A stretch of DNA of 55,059 nt from a virus: positions 1-55,059 of the IMG/VR virus record IMGVR_UViG_3300032322_000635; one strand, given 5' to 3'. The translations under genes were made by a program, and so were the position numbers. Within the stretch, counting starts at the first letter, position 1, and every line of letters begins with the position of its first letter. The notes under the pieces were generated by a model, which was not told the DNA's origin, searched no databases, and saw nothing but the letters and a program-made list of their open reading frames with translations. Positions 44,727 to 51,595 of this stretch are shown here, piece by piece.

Positions 44727-45386
44727 TTAGAAAGGTAAATCACTTTCCATGTCATCAAAAGAAGCTCCTCCAACGGCAACCTCAGTAAAGCCATTATCAT
44801 AACTAGCCTTACCATGAATCTTTTCCCACTCAGGTGACAATCTAATTTTATCTTTAAGACCATCAGAAAATGATTCAAACAACTCCATATCAGCTTCATC
44901 AATTTCAAAGATTTTTAATTCATTATATCCATCAGGTAATCCTGCTTTTTTAATGTTAGCTGGGACTGGATTGATATTAAGAATGTTGGTGTATGTCTTA
45001 CCATTATTTTCAGATTGTCCGACAGTGATCATTGCCCATTGACCTAAAATGTTTTTTAATTCAAAACCATTCTTTTCAGACTCAGTAAAAGGTCTACCGC
45101 GCCAAGCTTCAAGGTCTTTACGCAACGCTGCCTTCTCAACCAAAAACGCAGAATAGTTTTTAGACATGGTCATTGGTTTGCCATCTGCGGTAGTAAGCGG
45201 ATTGCCCTCTGAATCTTCTGAATGCACCTCAAATTGAATCATGACTTTCTTAACGTGTTTAACGTTACCCATGTATTCTGATTTTTGAGTGCCTAGTTCA
45301 ATGATTCTATAACATCTAGCAAGATGCATGCCAGGTGGCACTGGTATAAAACTTGATGTACTGCTGTCTTTAACTACTAAACTCAT
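44727..45386 (-). CDS. ssb: phage single-stranded DNA-binding protein
   Basis: 219 aa. It has an OB-like beta-rich N-terminus (IPVPPGMHLARCYRIIELGT; VKHVKKVMIQFEVHSED; FELKNILGQWAMITV) and ends in an acidic tail DDMESDLPF, the classic SSB C-terminal tip that recruits replication and repair partners. It is longer than host-type SSB and fits the phage DUF669-like group. Protects ssDNA at phage forks and during recombination with the adjacent nuclease. The start overlaps the end of the preceding (upstream) gene. Confidence 0.82.
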   Translation of the reverse strand: MSLVVKDSSTSSFIPVPPGMHLARCYRIIELGTQKSEYMGNVKHVKKVMIQFEVHSEDSEGNPLTTADGKPMTMSKNYSAFLVEKAALRKDLEAWRGRPFTESEKNGFELKNILGQWAMITVGQSENNGKTYTNILNINPVPANIKKAGLPDGYNELKIFEIDEADMELFESFSDGLKDKIRLSPEWEKIHGKASYDNGFTEVAVGGASFDDMESDLPF

Positions 45387-45588
45387 TCTGTTCTCCTAGG
45401 TTTGTATTAAAAGTTACTTCTCTAAATTTACCGTCAGACAGCCCACACTCAAATCGAATGTGATTCCAATCGTCAGGCGTTGCTACTCCATTTATGGCCC
45501 GACCCATAGCCTGTATCAGCTTTTCTTGTCGTTCCAACATGTCCTGGTGTTGCGCAGCTTGTTGCCAATCATCTTCATAGGAGACCAT
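45370..45588 (-). CDS. hypothetical helical protein
   Basis: 72 aa from the ATG at 45588, which has an excellent GGAGGT ribosome site; the next upstream ATG (45606) lacks one. DDWQQAAQHQDMLERQEKLI suggests a coiled coil; IRFECGLSDGKFREVTF looks like a strand pair. It overlaps both the membrane protein gene and the SSB gene. Function unknown. Confidence 0.7.
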   Translation of the reverse strand: MVSYEDDWQQAAQHQDMLERQEKLIQAMGRAINGVATPDDWNHIRFECGLSDGKFREVTFNTNLGEQNEFSS

Positions 45589-45817
45589 ATATACCTCCAA
45601 AGACAATTGCTATTAACCCTAAAACCGAGATAGCCACAATTAAAAAATCAACTGTTATTGGCTTGCTTGGTTTATACAATCTTTTCTCTAGCAACACTTG
45701 TTGCAATGCGTCCGCATCTTTACTAGCTCTAGTTTCAAAAGGCTCTTGATATAACAAACCTATTTGAACGCCTGCCTTTGTCATGTACGGCGGTGTTTTT
45801 CTGTAATGCTGTTTCAT
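45575..45817 (-). CDS. small membrane protein, first gene of the leftward operon
   Basis: 80 aa. A basic and aromatic N-terminus is followed by one C-terminal membrane helix (VDFLIVAISVLGLIAIVFGG, about 56-75). AGAGGAG lies 6-8 bases upstream of the ATG. First transcribed gene after the divergent control region. No family recognised; a membrane-associated early protein is the safest description. Confidence 0.68.
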   Translation of the reverse strand: MKQHYRKTPPYMTKAGVQIGLLYQEPFETRASKDADALQQVLLEKRLYKPSKPITVDFLIVAISVLGLIAIVFGGIYGLL

Positions 45818-45855
45818 TTGTATCTCCTCTTTTAAGTGAATTGCCCAAACACATT

Positions 45856-45863
45856 AACATGTT
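45856..45863. promoter_or_regulatory. candidate operator (8-bp palindrome)
   Basis: AACATGTT is a perfect palindrome that overlaps the putative minus-strand -10 box, a position where a repressor of the leftward block would act. The YdaS/Cro-like product of 46167-46391 is the natural candidate ligand; this is inference. Confidence 0.3.
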
Positions 45864-45890
45864 TAAATAAAAAATACAATACCATTGCAA
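45862..45890 (-). promoter_or_regulatory. candidate leftward early promoter
   Basis: On the minus strand TTGCAA (45890-45885) and TTTAAA (45867-45862) are separated by exactly 17 bases; each matches 4 of 6 sigma-70 consensus bases. Transcription would begin near 45855, 38 bases before the first ATG. TTGCAA is itself palindromic, so it could also serve a rightward promoter. Confidence 0.4.
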
Positions 45891-45902
45891 TTAATTAAGA
45901 TT

Positions 45903-45917
45903 CGTGTAATAGTCACG
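45903..45917 (+). promoter_or_regulatory. candidate rightward -10 with flanking inverted repeat
   Basis: TGTAAT (45905-45910) differs by one base from TATAAT. It is embedded in CGTG (45903-45906) and CACG (45914-45917), a short inverted repeat that could bind a regulator. No good -35 sits at 16-18 bases; TTGCAA is 14 bases away. A regulated rightward promoter is plausible but weakly supported. Confidence 0.3.
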
Positions 45918-45940
45918 TAAACATTCTTAAGGAGGATGGT

Positions 45941-46165
45941 ATGATTTTATTAACGCAAACAGAACGGCAATATTTAAAAATGGCTTCAAGCAATATGACG
46001 CCTGAAAATTTTACTAGCTTGTCAGACGAAGCTAGAGATGATCACACGCGAAATCTTGACAAGGTTATTTATGGGCTTATGGAAGAAAACCCAAACGCTT
46101 TTACGGAAGAAGCATTGGCTGACCATAAGAAGAAAAACAGATTAGTTTATAAACTAGGATCATAA
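45941..46165 (+). CDS. first rightward early protein, unknown function
   Basis: 74 aa. Strong AAGGAGG site five bases upstream. Sequence TERQYLKMASSNMTPENFTS and LDKVIYGLMEENPNAFTEEA is helical and acidic, with a basic tail (HKKKNRLVYKLGS). It precedes the YdaS/Cro-like gene by one base, a place where small regulators or host-takeover proteins are often coded. No family recognised. Confidence 0.75.
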   Translation: MILLTQTERQYLKMASSNMTPENFTSLSDEARDDHTRNLDKVIYGLMEENPNAFTEEALADHKKKNRLVYKLGS

Positions 46166-46166
46166 C

Positions 46167-46391
46167 ATGAATTTATACGAGTACTTTCAAGACAAACCTC
46201 GAGGATTTAAAACACAGTTTGCAAAGAAGGTAGGCATTACTAAGACCTGGCTGTCACAAATTATTAGTGGCAGACAAATTCCTAGTTCACCTTTATGCAA
46301 TGCGATAGAAAGATTTACGGACGGCCATGTAAAGAGAGAGGAACTTAGGCCTGACATTTTTCTTAGGCCTGACATTTTTGGAGATACATAA
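46167..46391 (+). CDS. YdaS/Cro-like helix-turn-helix regulator
   Basis: 74 aa. FAKKVGITKTWLSQIISGRQ (about 18-37) is a clear helix-turn-helix, followed by IPSSPLCNAIERFTDGHVKR and EELRPDIF, the ending used by YdaS-type Cro analogues of cryptic prophages such as Rac. Two copies of LRPDIF result from an 18-bp duplication at the gene end. In Rac the order is ydaS-ydaT-ydaU-ydaV; here the DUF1376 (YdaU) gene follows directly. Likely represses one or both divergent early promoters. Confidence 0.8.
   Translation: MNLYEYFQDKPRGFKTQFAKKVGITKTWLSQIISGRQIPSSPLCNAIERFTDGHVKREELRPDIFLRPDIFGDT
46344..46379 (+). repeat. perfect 18-bp tandem duplication in the regulator gene
   Basis: The 18 bases at 46344-46361 are repeated exactly at 46362-46379 and code for the hexapeptide LRPDIF twice. 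Identity in all third positions means it is recent. It adds six residues after the normal C-terminal box and keeps the frame. Confidence 0.95.
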
Positions 46392-46392
46392 T

Positions 46393-47070
46393 ATGCATTG
46401 GTACAAATTTAATATAGCTGATTACAAAAAAGATACAGACCACCTAACTATGTTGGAGCATGGCGCTTATCTTAAATTACTTAACAAATATTATTTAAAC
46501 GAAGAACCACTTCCATTAGAAGAAACACAACTTTTTAGACTTATAGGAGTAAGAGGCGATGATGAAGCGACTGCGATTAGAAGTGTACTACAAGATTTTT
46601 TCACTAAGAGTGAGATGGGTTTTATTCACAAACGATGTGATGTTGTTATTGAAGAGTATAAAGAGAAGTCTTACAAAGCTAGTCAATCTGCTAAAGCAAA
46701 GTGGGATAAGATAAATAATGCGAATGCTATGCGAACGCAGTGCGATGGCAATGCTAACTCAGTAACTCAAGAACTAAAGAACTCATCTATAGGCGCGTCT
46801 TTAAGATTCGAAGAATTTTGGTCTGTATGGCCTCGAGGTGAAAGAAAGATGGCTAAGGCAGCTCTCAAGAAAAAATGGGAGAAGGAAGGCCTGGATGAAA
46901 TTGCCGATAAGATCATATCGCATGTTGAGAAGATGAAATTAACTGATCAGTGGACCCGAGGCTTTGAGCCCATGCCAGCAACCTACATTAATCAAAAGCG
47001 TTATTTGGACGCTGATGATGTTGACACACAAGCTGGAGTTCCTCTGAACATGTTAAGGAAAGCAATATGA
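46393..47070 (+). CDS. DUF1376 (YdaU-like) replication protein
   Basis: 225 aa from ATG 46393 (GGAG nine bases upstream; a TTG five codons earlier is less likely). The N-terminus MHWYKFNIADYKKDTDHLTM and LEHGAYLKLLNKYY is the DUF1376 signature; the C-terminal half has FEEFWSVWPRGERKMAKAAL and PMPATYINQKRYLDAD, found at the end of phage replication initiators. It probably recognises the phage origin and recruits the helicase coded two genes on. The origin itself is not identified. Confidence 0.85.
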   Translation: MHWYKFNIADYKKDTDHLTMLEHGAYLKLLNKYYLNEEPLPLEETQLFRLIGVRGDDEATAIRSVLQDFFTKSEMGFIHKRCDVVIEEYKEKSYKASQSAKAKWDKINNANAMRTQCDGNANSVTQELKNSSIGASLRFEEFWSVWPRGERKMAKAALKKKWEKEGLDEIADKIISHVEKMKLTDQWTRGFEPMPATYINQKRYLDADDVDTQAGVPLNMLRKAI

Positions 47071-47426
47071 TTGGATTAGATAAGTTACTAGACGTTAGGA
47101 AGGATGGCGTGACGCCCGAGGTAGTTAACATATGGGTAGGCAATGATAAAGATCCACATTACGAGGGCGTATGGCACAAGTACTCAGACACTCAAAAGTA
47201 CCCATGCATTCTTATCGAGCCTGAAGACAATTTAGATGCGCTTGATTTTAGATCAATGTTTGGCATGACAATATTTATCAGAGGTGACATGCCTGACAAG
47301 ATGTTAAAGGTTTATGAAAAGATTGAGAAGTGCAAGCCAGGACGAGTATTTATATTTAACCACGGACAAGTTGACATTGAAATTTTAGATAGCGAGGGAT
47401 TATTAAGTGGAATTATTGCAGCCTAA
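47067..47426 (+). CDS. hypothetical protein between replication genes
   Basis: 119 aa, alpha/beta by composition (GVTPEVVNIWVGNDKDPHYE; YPCILIEPEDNLDALDFRSM; MTIFIRGDMPDKMLKVYEKI; CKPGRVFIFNHGQVDIEILD). Its start overlaps the DUF1376 gene by 4 bases and its end the helicase by 20. No family recognised; a helicase loader or nucleotide-binding accessory would fit the position, but there is no Walker motif. Confidence 0.75.
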   Translation: MIGLDKLLDVRKDGVTPEVVNIWVGNDKDPHYEGVWHKYSDTQKYPCILIEPEDNLDALDFRSMFGMTIFIRGDMPDKMLKVYEKIEKCKPGRVFIFNHGQVDIEILDSEGLLSGIIAA

Positions 47427-48357
47427 TGATATAGATTTTGAGAAGTACTTACATGAGACAGAACAGTATCAGAAGGTTCGTCCAGTAAGTGTATTCATTG
47501 ATGAGCTTGAAGAGAATATTAAAAACCCTAAGCCTGATCTTAAATGTTTTATGCCTTGGGCCAATGCTGAACACTCATTTCATTTTAGGCCAGGAGAGGT
47601 AACAGTTTATGCGGGCAGTAACGGTGGAGGTAAGTCGCTTATTACAGGCCAGGTTGCATTGAGCTTAATTAAGCAGAATCAACGCGTATGTATAGCATCG
47701 TTCGAGATGAAACCAATGAAGACTATCCAGCGCATGATGCGTCAGTTTTCTGGAGAAGATTTAGAGAACCCTCTTATCAAAGATAGAGCTAATCATTTTA
47801 AATCAGTGATTGAAAGATTTAAGAAATTTACAAGTGAAAAGCTTTGGCTATACGATCAGCAAGGAACGATGACGCCCGAACAGATTATTGCGGTGACTAG
47901 ATACTGTGCTATTGAATTAAAAATGCAGCATATGTTTATCGACTCACTTATGAAATGTATGAAGGCAGAAGATGATTACAATTCACAGAAGTCTTTTGTC
48001 GATGAACTTACAGCAATCGCACGCGACCACAATATGCATATACATTTAGTTCATCATATTCGTAAGTTAGGACATCAAGATTTGATGCCATCTAAAACAG
48101 ATTTGAAAGGTAGCGGAGCTATTGCAGATCAAGTGGATAACGTCTTACTTATGCACCGTAACAAAAAGAAAGAGCATGACATAAGCCAAGGAAAAGAAGT
48201 ATCTGATGATGTACCTGACGCTTATCTTATGTGCGAGAAGCAACGTAACGGTGAGCATGAAGATTGGTTCAAGCTTTGGTATCACAATGAGAGTCAACAA
48301 TTTTTAGATAGTGCAGGCGCATTTGTTATGGCGTTTGAGGATGGCGGTAAGTTTTAG
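47407..48357 (+). CDS. DnaB-like replicative helicase (RecA-fold)
   Basis: 316 aa, GTG start at 47407 overlapping the preceding gene. Walker A GSNGGGKS at 70-77, a hydrophobic strand ending in Asp (QHMFIDSLM near 173-181, Walker B) and IHLVHHIRKLG near 211-221 with LKGSGAIADQVDNVLLMHRN match the C-terminal motor of DnaB/T7 gp4 family helicases. No N-terminal primase domain is present and no separate primase was found, so the host primase is probably used. No phage DNA polymerase is coded either. Confidence 0.85.
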   Translation: MELLQPNDIDFEKYLHETEQYQKVRPVSVFIDELEENIKNPKPDLKCFMPWANAEHSFHFRPGEVTVYAGSNGGGKSLITGQVALSLIKQNQRVCIASFEMKPMKTIQRMMRQFSGEDLENPLIKDRANHFKSVIERFKKFTSEKLWLYDQQGTMTPEQIIAVTRYCAIELKMQHMFIDSLMKCMKAEDDYNSQKSFVDELTAIARDHNMHIHLVHHIRKLGHQDLMPSKTDLKGSGAIADQVDNVLLMHRNKKKEHDISQGKEVSDDVPDAYLMCEKQRNGEHEDWFKLWYHNESQQFLDSAGAFVMAFEDGGKF

Positions 48358-48563
48358 TGGTAGATAAAGGCAATTGCAGCAAAGAGTTTTTGTATCAATG
48401 CTTAGTGCGCGATGTAATTCAAAAGCGCCTTAAGGATAGATCAGTAGCTCATAACTTTTTAAACGGATGGGAAGATAAGCATCCAAAATCAACATTAAGG
48501 GAGGATGTTATGAATCAATGGCAAAAAGGCAATAGAGGAAGGAAGGGTGAATGGTATGAGTGA
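48357..48563 (+). CDS. hypothetical small protein
   Basis: 68 aa, GTG start in a TAGTG overlap with the helicase. Helical with basic end (FLYQCLVRDVIQKRLKDRSV; MNQWQKGNRGRKGEWYE). The 'WxKGNRGxxGxW' ending recurs in phage proteins near replication genes. Function unknown. Confidence 0.72.
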   Translation: MVDKGNCSKEFLYQCLVRDVIQKRLKDRSVAHNFLNGWEDKHPKSTLREDVMNQWQKGNRGRKGEWYE

Positions 48564-48834
48564 TCCAAATAAAAAACTAGTGGAAGCGTTGGAAGCAATG
48601 TGTGAAATCTATGAGCCTGACGACGAGAGTCATGAGAATGATGCAGTAGCTGGTTATGCTATGAACATTCTTGAGACAGTCAAGAAGGAAGTAGAGCTAT
48701 ACAAAGCTAAACCATTGCCTGAAGACGATGTATGGCTATTAGCGCAGGAAATTAATTTGCATGATCCAATGTATCCAATAAATTTTGCAAGAGCTGTAGA
48801 ACGTAAACATGGCATAGGAGATAACAATGGCTGA
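48556..48834 (+). CDS. hypothetical acidic protein
   Basis: 92 aa from ATG 48556, eight bases after GGAAGGG; an earlier GTG (48547) is less likely. Acidic and helical: VEALEAMCEIYEPDDESHEN and LPEDDVWLLAQEINLHDPMY. No recognised family. Confidence 0.75.
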   Translation: MSDPNKKLVEALEAMCEIYEPDDESHENDAVAGYAMNILETVKKEVELYKAKPLPEDDVWLLAQEINLHDPMYPINFARAVERKHGIGDNNG

Positions 48835-49087
48835 AGAAAAGAAAAGTAATTTTGCAGACGTATTCTTAGGAAAGACAATTCCACATAACCCTGACTTCAT
48901 TTCAGTTGAAGAGCATAACAGGGAAATGTCTCAATCGTTTGAAGACTTCTTGGCAGTTGTTGATGAAGCTATTGCTAAGGAACGTGAAGCATGCGGAAAG
49001 ATTTGCACTGATAACCCTGAGATGAATGGAAAAGATTTAGCTGACATCATTCTTAGACGCAAGCCAAAGATTGAAGTCCATGATTGA
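48827..49087 (+). CDS. hypothetical helical protein
   Basis: 86 aa, overlaps the preceding gene by 8 bases with GGAG at the junction. SVEEHNREMSQSFEDFLAVV and AIAKEREACGKICTDNPEMN, ending RRKPKIEVHD. The 'AIAKEREACAKIC' pattern is frequent in small phage proteins of the replication-recombination region, with no assigned role. Confidence 0.75.
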   Translation: MAEEKKSNFADVFLGKTIPHNPDFISVEEHNREMSQSFEDFLAVVDEAIAKEREACGKICTDNPEMNGKDLADIILRRKPKIEVHD

Positions 49088-49433
49088 GCTTGAGCTGCCG
49101 TTCCCTCCCTCAGTGAATACTTATTGGCGCAACTTCCAAGGGCGCATGTTGATTAGTAAAAAGGGTCGCGAGTATCGCAAGACAGTGGCCGATATAGTTT
49201 TACTTAATAGAGCTGCAAAACATTATCAGGGCAAAATTAAGATGACTATTGAGGCCTGGCGTCCCGATGAAAGGAAAAGAGACTTAGATAATTTATTGAA
49301 GGCACCACTTGACGCATTGACCCATGCTGGCGTATATTTAGATGATCATTTAATAGTACATTTAACAATATACTGGGCAGATGATAAAGGCGGTAAATTA
49401 AACGTTAAAATAGAGGAGATACAAAATGTATAA
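49080..49433 (+). CDS. rusA: RusA-type Holliday junction resolvase
   Basis: 117 aa, typical length. The ATG at 49080 gives the usual start IELELPFPPSVNTYWR; a TTG at 49071 is less likely. Catalytic acidic set: Asp68 and Asp70 in KRDLDNLLKAPLDAL, Asp78, and the DD pair at 88-89 in GVYLDDH. Cuts four-way junctions made during phage recombination and packaging-concatemer resolution. Such genes sit in the 'nin' part of lambdoid rightward operons, as here. Confidence 0.92.
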   Translation: MIELELPFPPSVNTYWRNFQGRMLISKKGREYRKTVADIVLLNRAAKHYQGKIKMTIEAWRPDERKRDLDNLLKAPLDALTHAGVYLDDHLIVHLTIYWADDKGGKLNVKIEEIQNV

Positions 49434-49758
49434 AGGAAGAGACCCACACAAAGCAGTAGACTGGATGATAGAGAATGCTGAAAACATTTCTAAAGCCAAA
49501 GGAACATTAACGCAGCTCGAAGAGTATACAAAATCTTTAAGAGCTATTCTTATGAAGCAAAGCATGGAGACGTCATTAGGCGCCCAGGAACGTGAAGCTT
49601 TAGCACATCCACAATATATAGACCATCTCAAGTCAGTTGCAATAGCTGTAGAAGAATACGAAAAGCTTCGTCACTTCTATTCAGTTGCACAAACTGTTAT
49701 TGATGTATGGCGTACAGAACAATCAAATTTAAGAGCTGAGGGAAGGGTAACAATATGA
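49426..49758 (+). CDS. conserved phage hypothetical protein next to rusA
   Basis: 110 aa, mainly helical: MIENAENISKAKGTLTQLEE, HPQYIDHLKSVAIAVEEYEK, and AQTVIDVWRTEQSNLRAEGR. The final 'IDVWRTxQxNxR' box identifies a family often coded beside RusA in proteobacterial phages. Role unknown; overlap of 8 bases with rusA suggests joint expression. Confidence 0.8.
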   Translation: MYKGRDPHKAVDWMIENAENISKAKGTLTQLEEYTKSLRAILMKQSMETSLGAQEREALAHPQYIDHLKSVAIAVEEYEKLRHFYSVAQTVIDVWRTEQSNLRAEGRVTI

Positions 49759-50018
49759 TAAAAAAATCATTTAAAGTAAAAGAAAAAGTAGATATAGATT
49801 TTACAGACGTCTTGTTATTTATATTGGTTATTCCAGTATACGTAGGATTGGTAGACGCTTTTGTTTATGCAGTTTCAGGACGCACACTTTCAGATATGGA
49901 ATGGACCTGGCAGCGCGTATTGCTTGTAATCTTCTTTTTAGTTTTTCGTATTATGGCAGTTAAAGGACGCGAACAAGCTAGGGCTAAAAAAGAAGGAGAG
50001 ATTAAAGATGTCAACTAA
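49755..50018 (+). CDS. small membrane protein, two predicted helices
   Basis: 87 aa. Predicted membrane segments near 20-40 (VLLFILVIPVYVGLVDAFVY) and 52-68 (VLLVIFFLVFRIMAV), basic cytoplasmic tail. ATGA overlap with the preceding gene. Unknown role; one of five tiny membrane proteins in this operon. Confidence 0.72.
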   Translation: MIKKSFKVKEKVDIDFTDVLLFILVIPVYVGLVDAFVYAVSGRTLSDMEWTWQRVLLVIFFLVFRIMAVKGREQARAKKEGEIKDVN

Positions 50019-50235
50019 TCAAGAACCAATGAATAATGTTGAGTTGCGTGAATACTACACAACACACGCTCTTAAAAATAAAATTAACATTGATTACGAT
50101 AAGTTTGTAATGTTGGTTAGAAGTATTGAAGAGCATCATGACATTTATCAAGACTTAGCAGCACAAGATGCATTGGAAAACATTGAGCATCAAATTATAG
50201 CCAGAGCATGTCGCAATGGCGTTTGTGAGGATTAA
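50008..50235 (+). CDS. hypothetical protein
   Basis: 75 aa with AAGGAG eight bases upstream of the ATG. Acidic helical sequence (DYDKFVMLVRSIEEHHDIYQ; DALENIEHQIIARACRNGV). No membrane segment. Function unknown. Confidence 0.72.
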   Translation: MSTNQEPMNNVELREYYTTHALKNKINIDYDKFVMLVRSIEEHHDIYQDLAAQDALENIEHQIIARACRNGVCED

Positions 50236-50238
50236 ATC

Positions 50239-50421
50239 ATGGCAGAATTTGTAGCAGTATTCTTGTTGTACACATTTAAAGCAGCATGGTATTGGTGGTT
50301 TGCATTTGCAGCCTTAATTAGCTTGGAAGCTTGGGCCGAGTATCGTAAAATTATGAGAACTTGGAAGCTGAGAGAAAAAGCGCAGCCTAAAAAAACTTGG
50401 AAAGAAACTAAACATGATTAA
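50239..50421 (+). CDS. small membrane protein
   Basis: 60 aa. One long aromatic membrane segment (AVFLLYTFKAAWYWWFAFAA, about 5-24) then a basic tail (KLREKAQPKKTWKETKHD). Starts 3 bases after the previous stop. Unknown role. Confidence 0.65.
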   Translation: MAEFVAVFLLYTFKAAWYWWFAFAALISLEAWAEYRKIMRTWKLREKAQPKKTWKETKHD

Positions 50422-50623
50422 GTTAACTAACATGTCACAGGGCCACAGACATAACACGCTTCTTCTAAACCCAAGGCACATACTATCTGTGTTTGAGATA
50501 GAACTTGATGAAGAGAAGCAAACTTCTGTGTATACAGTAACACAGCAATCATGGAATGTTAAAGAGTCGCTTGATGAAATTTATACGATGATAAATAAAG
50601 GAAACTATGATGACGCTTCTTAA
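50414..50623 (+). CDS. hypothetical protein
   Basis: 69 aa, an all-beta then helix pattern: TLLLNPRHILSVFEIELDEE, TSVYTVTQQSWNVKESLDEI. Short phage proteins with 'VxQxxWxVKESLDEI' are known without function. Overlaps the previous gene by 8 bases. Confidence 0.72.
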   Translation: MIKLTNMSQGHRHNTLLLNPRHILSVFEIELDEEKQTSVYTVTQQSWNVKESLDEIYTMINKGNYDDAS

Positions 50624-50684
50624 AATTATTTTATTCGCATTGGTTGTTTTAATTTTTTGCGCTGTAGTAAATTCTATAAACTAA
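50607..50684 (+). CDS. 25-aa single-span membrane peptide
   Basis: Begins ATGATG after AAAGGAAACT, giving MMTLLKIILFALVVLIFCAV and VNSIN. Almost the whole chain is one hydrophobic helix. It overlaps the preceding gene by 17 bases in another frame. A good ribosome site and a clean membrane pattern make translation plausible; function unknown. Confidence 0.55.
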   Translation: MMTLLKIILFALVVLIFCAVVNSIN

Positions 50685-50699
50685 AGTCTTTAACTAGTT

Positions 50700-50990
50700 T
50701 TGACTAAAGACGAAAAGAAACATCTATCAAATCTTGCAGATTTAGGCTGCATACTTTGTGCAGTCCAGGGCAACCCAGGAACCCCAGCAGAGATTCATCA
50801 TCCGCGCAAGGGAACTGGGATGTCTATGAAGGCAAGTCACTTTGACGCAATCCCATTATGTGTATATCATCATAGAAGCTCAGAAGGTTTACATGGCCTA
50901 GGCACCAAAGGATTTAAGCGCGTGTACAGTCTTGATGAAGCAGAGTTGTTAATATTAACTAAGAAAGCATTGGAGCTAAATCATGGATGA
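50700..50990 (+). CDS. Ref-like / DUF968-type HNH nuclease
   Basis: 96 aa, apparently with a TTG start (the only in-frame start after the stop at 50691). Metal-binding and catalytic pattern: C17-x2-C20, IHHPRKGTG (His33, His34), FDAIPLCVYHHRSSEGLHG (Asp49, Cys54, His57, His58, His65). This matches the small HNH fold of phage recombination enhancement nucleases (Ref) and DUF968 proteins coded near rusA in lambdoid phages. Probably works with RecA or the recombination genes. No clear ribosome site, so its level may be low. Confidence 0.75.
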   Translation: MTKDEKKHLSNLADLGCILCAVQGNPGTPAEIHHPRKGTGMSMKASHFDAIPLCVYHHRSSEGLHGLGTKGFKRVYSLDEAELLILTKKALELNHG

Positions 50991-51180
50991 AGAAGTTAAA
51001 AAAGCAGATTTATTTTTGGATAGTAATGGCGATATGATCTTCGTTGATGAAGATGGTAAAGAATATTTACTGACACCAATACGTGAAGAACAAGAGCTAG
51101 CAGAGCTAGAAGAAAGTCTCCGCAAAAAAGAAGCCTTTAGCAGTTACATTGATATTATCTCTTCAAGAACTCTTCACTAG
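50983..51180 (+). CDS. hypothetical acidic protein
   Basis: 65 aa, 8-base overlap with the Ref-like gene. Acidic and helical: LFLDSNGDMIFVDEDGKEYL and REEQELAELEESLRKKEAFS. No recognised domain. Confidence 0.72.
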   Translation: MDEEVKKADLFLDSNGDMIFVDEDGKEYLLTPIREEQELAELEESLRKKEAFSSYIDIISSRTLH

Positions 51181-51293
51181 TGACAACGTTTGACATTTTT
51201 TTGTTAGTCATCTTCTTGACGTTTTTTTTAATAGGCTTCGTATCGGGCTACGTTATTCATAAGGAGTTTGGCGATGGCGAGAGTACTGATTAA
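51180..51293 (+). CDS. 37-aa single-span membrane peptide
   Basis: GTG start in a TAGTG overlap with the previous stop. TTFDIFLLVIFLTFFLIGFV is one long membrane helix, followed by SGYVIHKEFGDGESTD. It ends inside the next gene. Placement, overlap pattern and clear membrane profile support it despite its size. Unknown role. Confidence 0.55.
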   Translation: MTTFDIFLLVIFLTFFLIGFVSGYVIHKEFGDGESTD

Positions 51294-51516
51294 TCATTAT
51301 CGCAACGTAGCTATCGAATGCAGCCGCAAAGATAAGTGGTCAGTCCTAGTCGTAGGATGGGCGCCAGTAAGAAGAGTTAAGGTGCTTAACAGCGAAGTCG
51401 ACAAAGAGTGGAAGACGTTTGACTACGATTTAAATAGCGCGATTGATCGTATGGTTAACAGTGCGATAGAAGATACGGCCGCCGCAGAGCTCAAAAAGAT
51501 TAGGCAGCATTCATGA
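51274..51516 (+). CDS. hypothetical protein
   Basis: 80 aa from ATG 51274, seven bases after AAGGAG. Basic strand-rich start (ARVLINHYRNVAIECSRKDK; WSVLVVGWAPVRRVKVL) and helical end (DLNSAIDRMVNSAIEDTAAA). Last gene before the hairpin upstream of pqqA. No family recognised. Confidence 0.72.
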   Translation: MARVLINHYRNVAIECSRKDKWSVLVVGWAPVRRVKVLNSEVDKEWKTFDYDLNSAIDRMVNSAIEDTAAAELKKIRQHS

Positions 51517-51530
51517 TTTTACTGATGGTT

Positions 51531-51560
51531 TTGTCTGTATAAACAGATAATCTTATTTTT
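51531..51560 (+). terminator. hairpin upstream of pqqA (probable weak terminator)
   Basis: TTGTCTGT (51531-51538) pairs with ACAGATAA (51543-51550), one G-U, around an ATAA loop; TCTTATTTTT follows. It ends the preceding operon at least in part and lies 46 bases before the pqqA start, so pqqA needs read-through or a promoter I cannot see. Confidence 0.45.
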
Positions 51561-51566
51561 ACAGGC
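51558..51566 (+). repeat. direct repeat flanking pqqA, left copy
   Basis: TTTACAGGC here is repeated at 51674-51682, on the other side of pqqA. Flanking bases also partly agree. Could be the footprint of an insertion event or of illegitimate recombination; chance cannot be excluded at 9 bases. Confidence 0.5.
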
Positions 51567-51595
51567 AAATTGCTTGGATAACAAAGGATAATATT

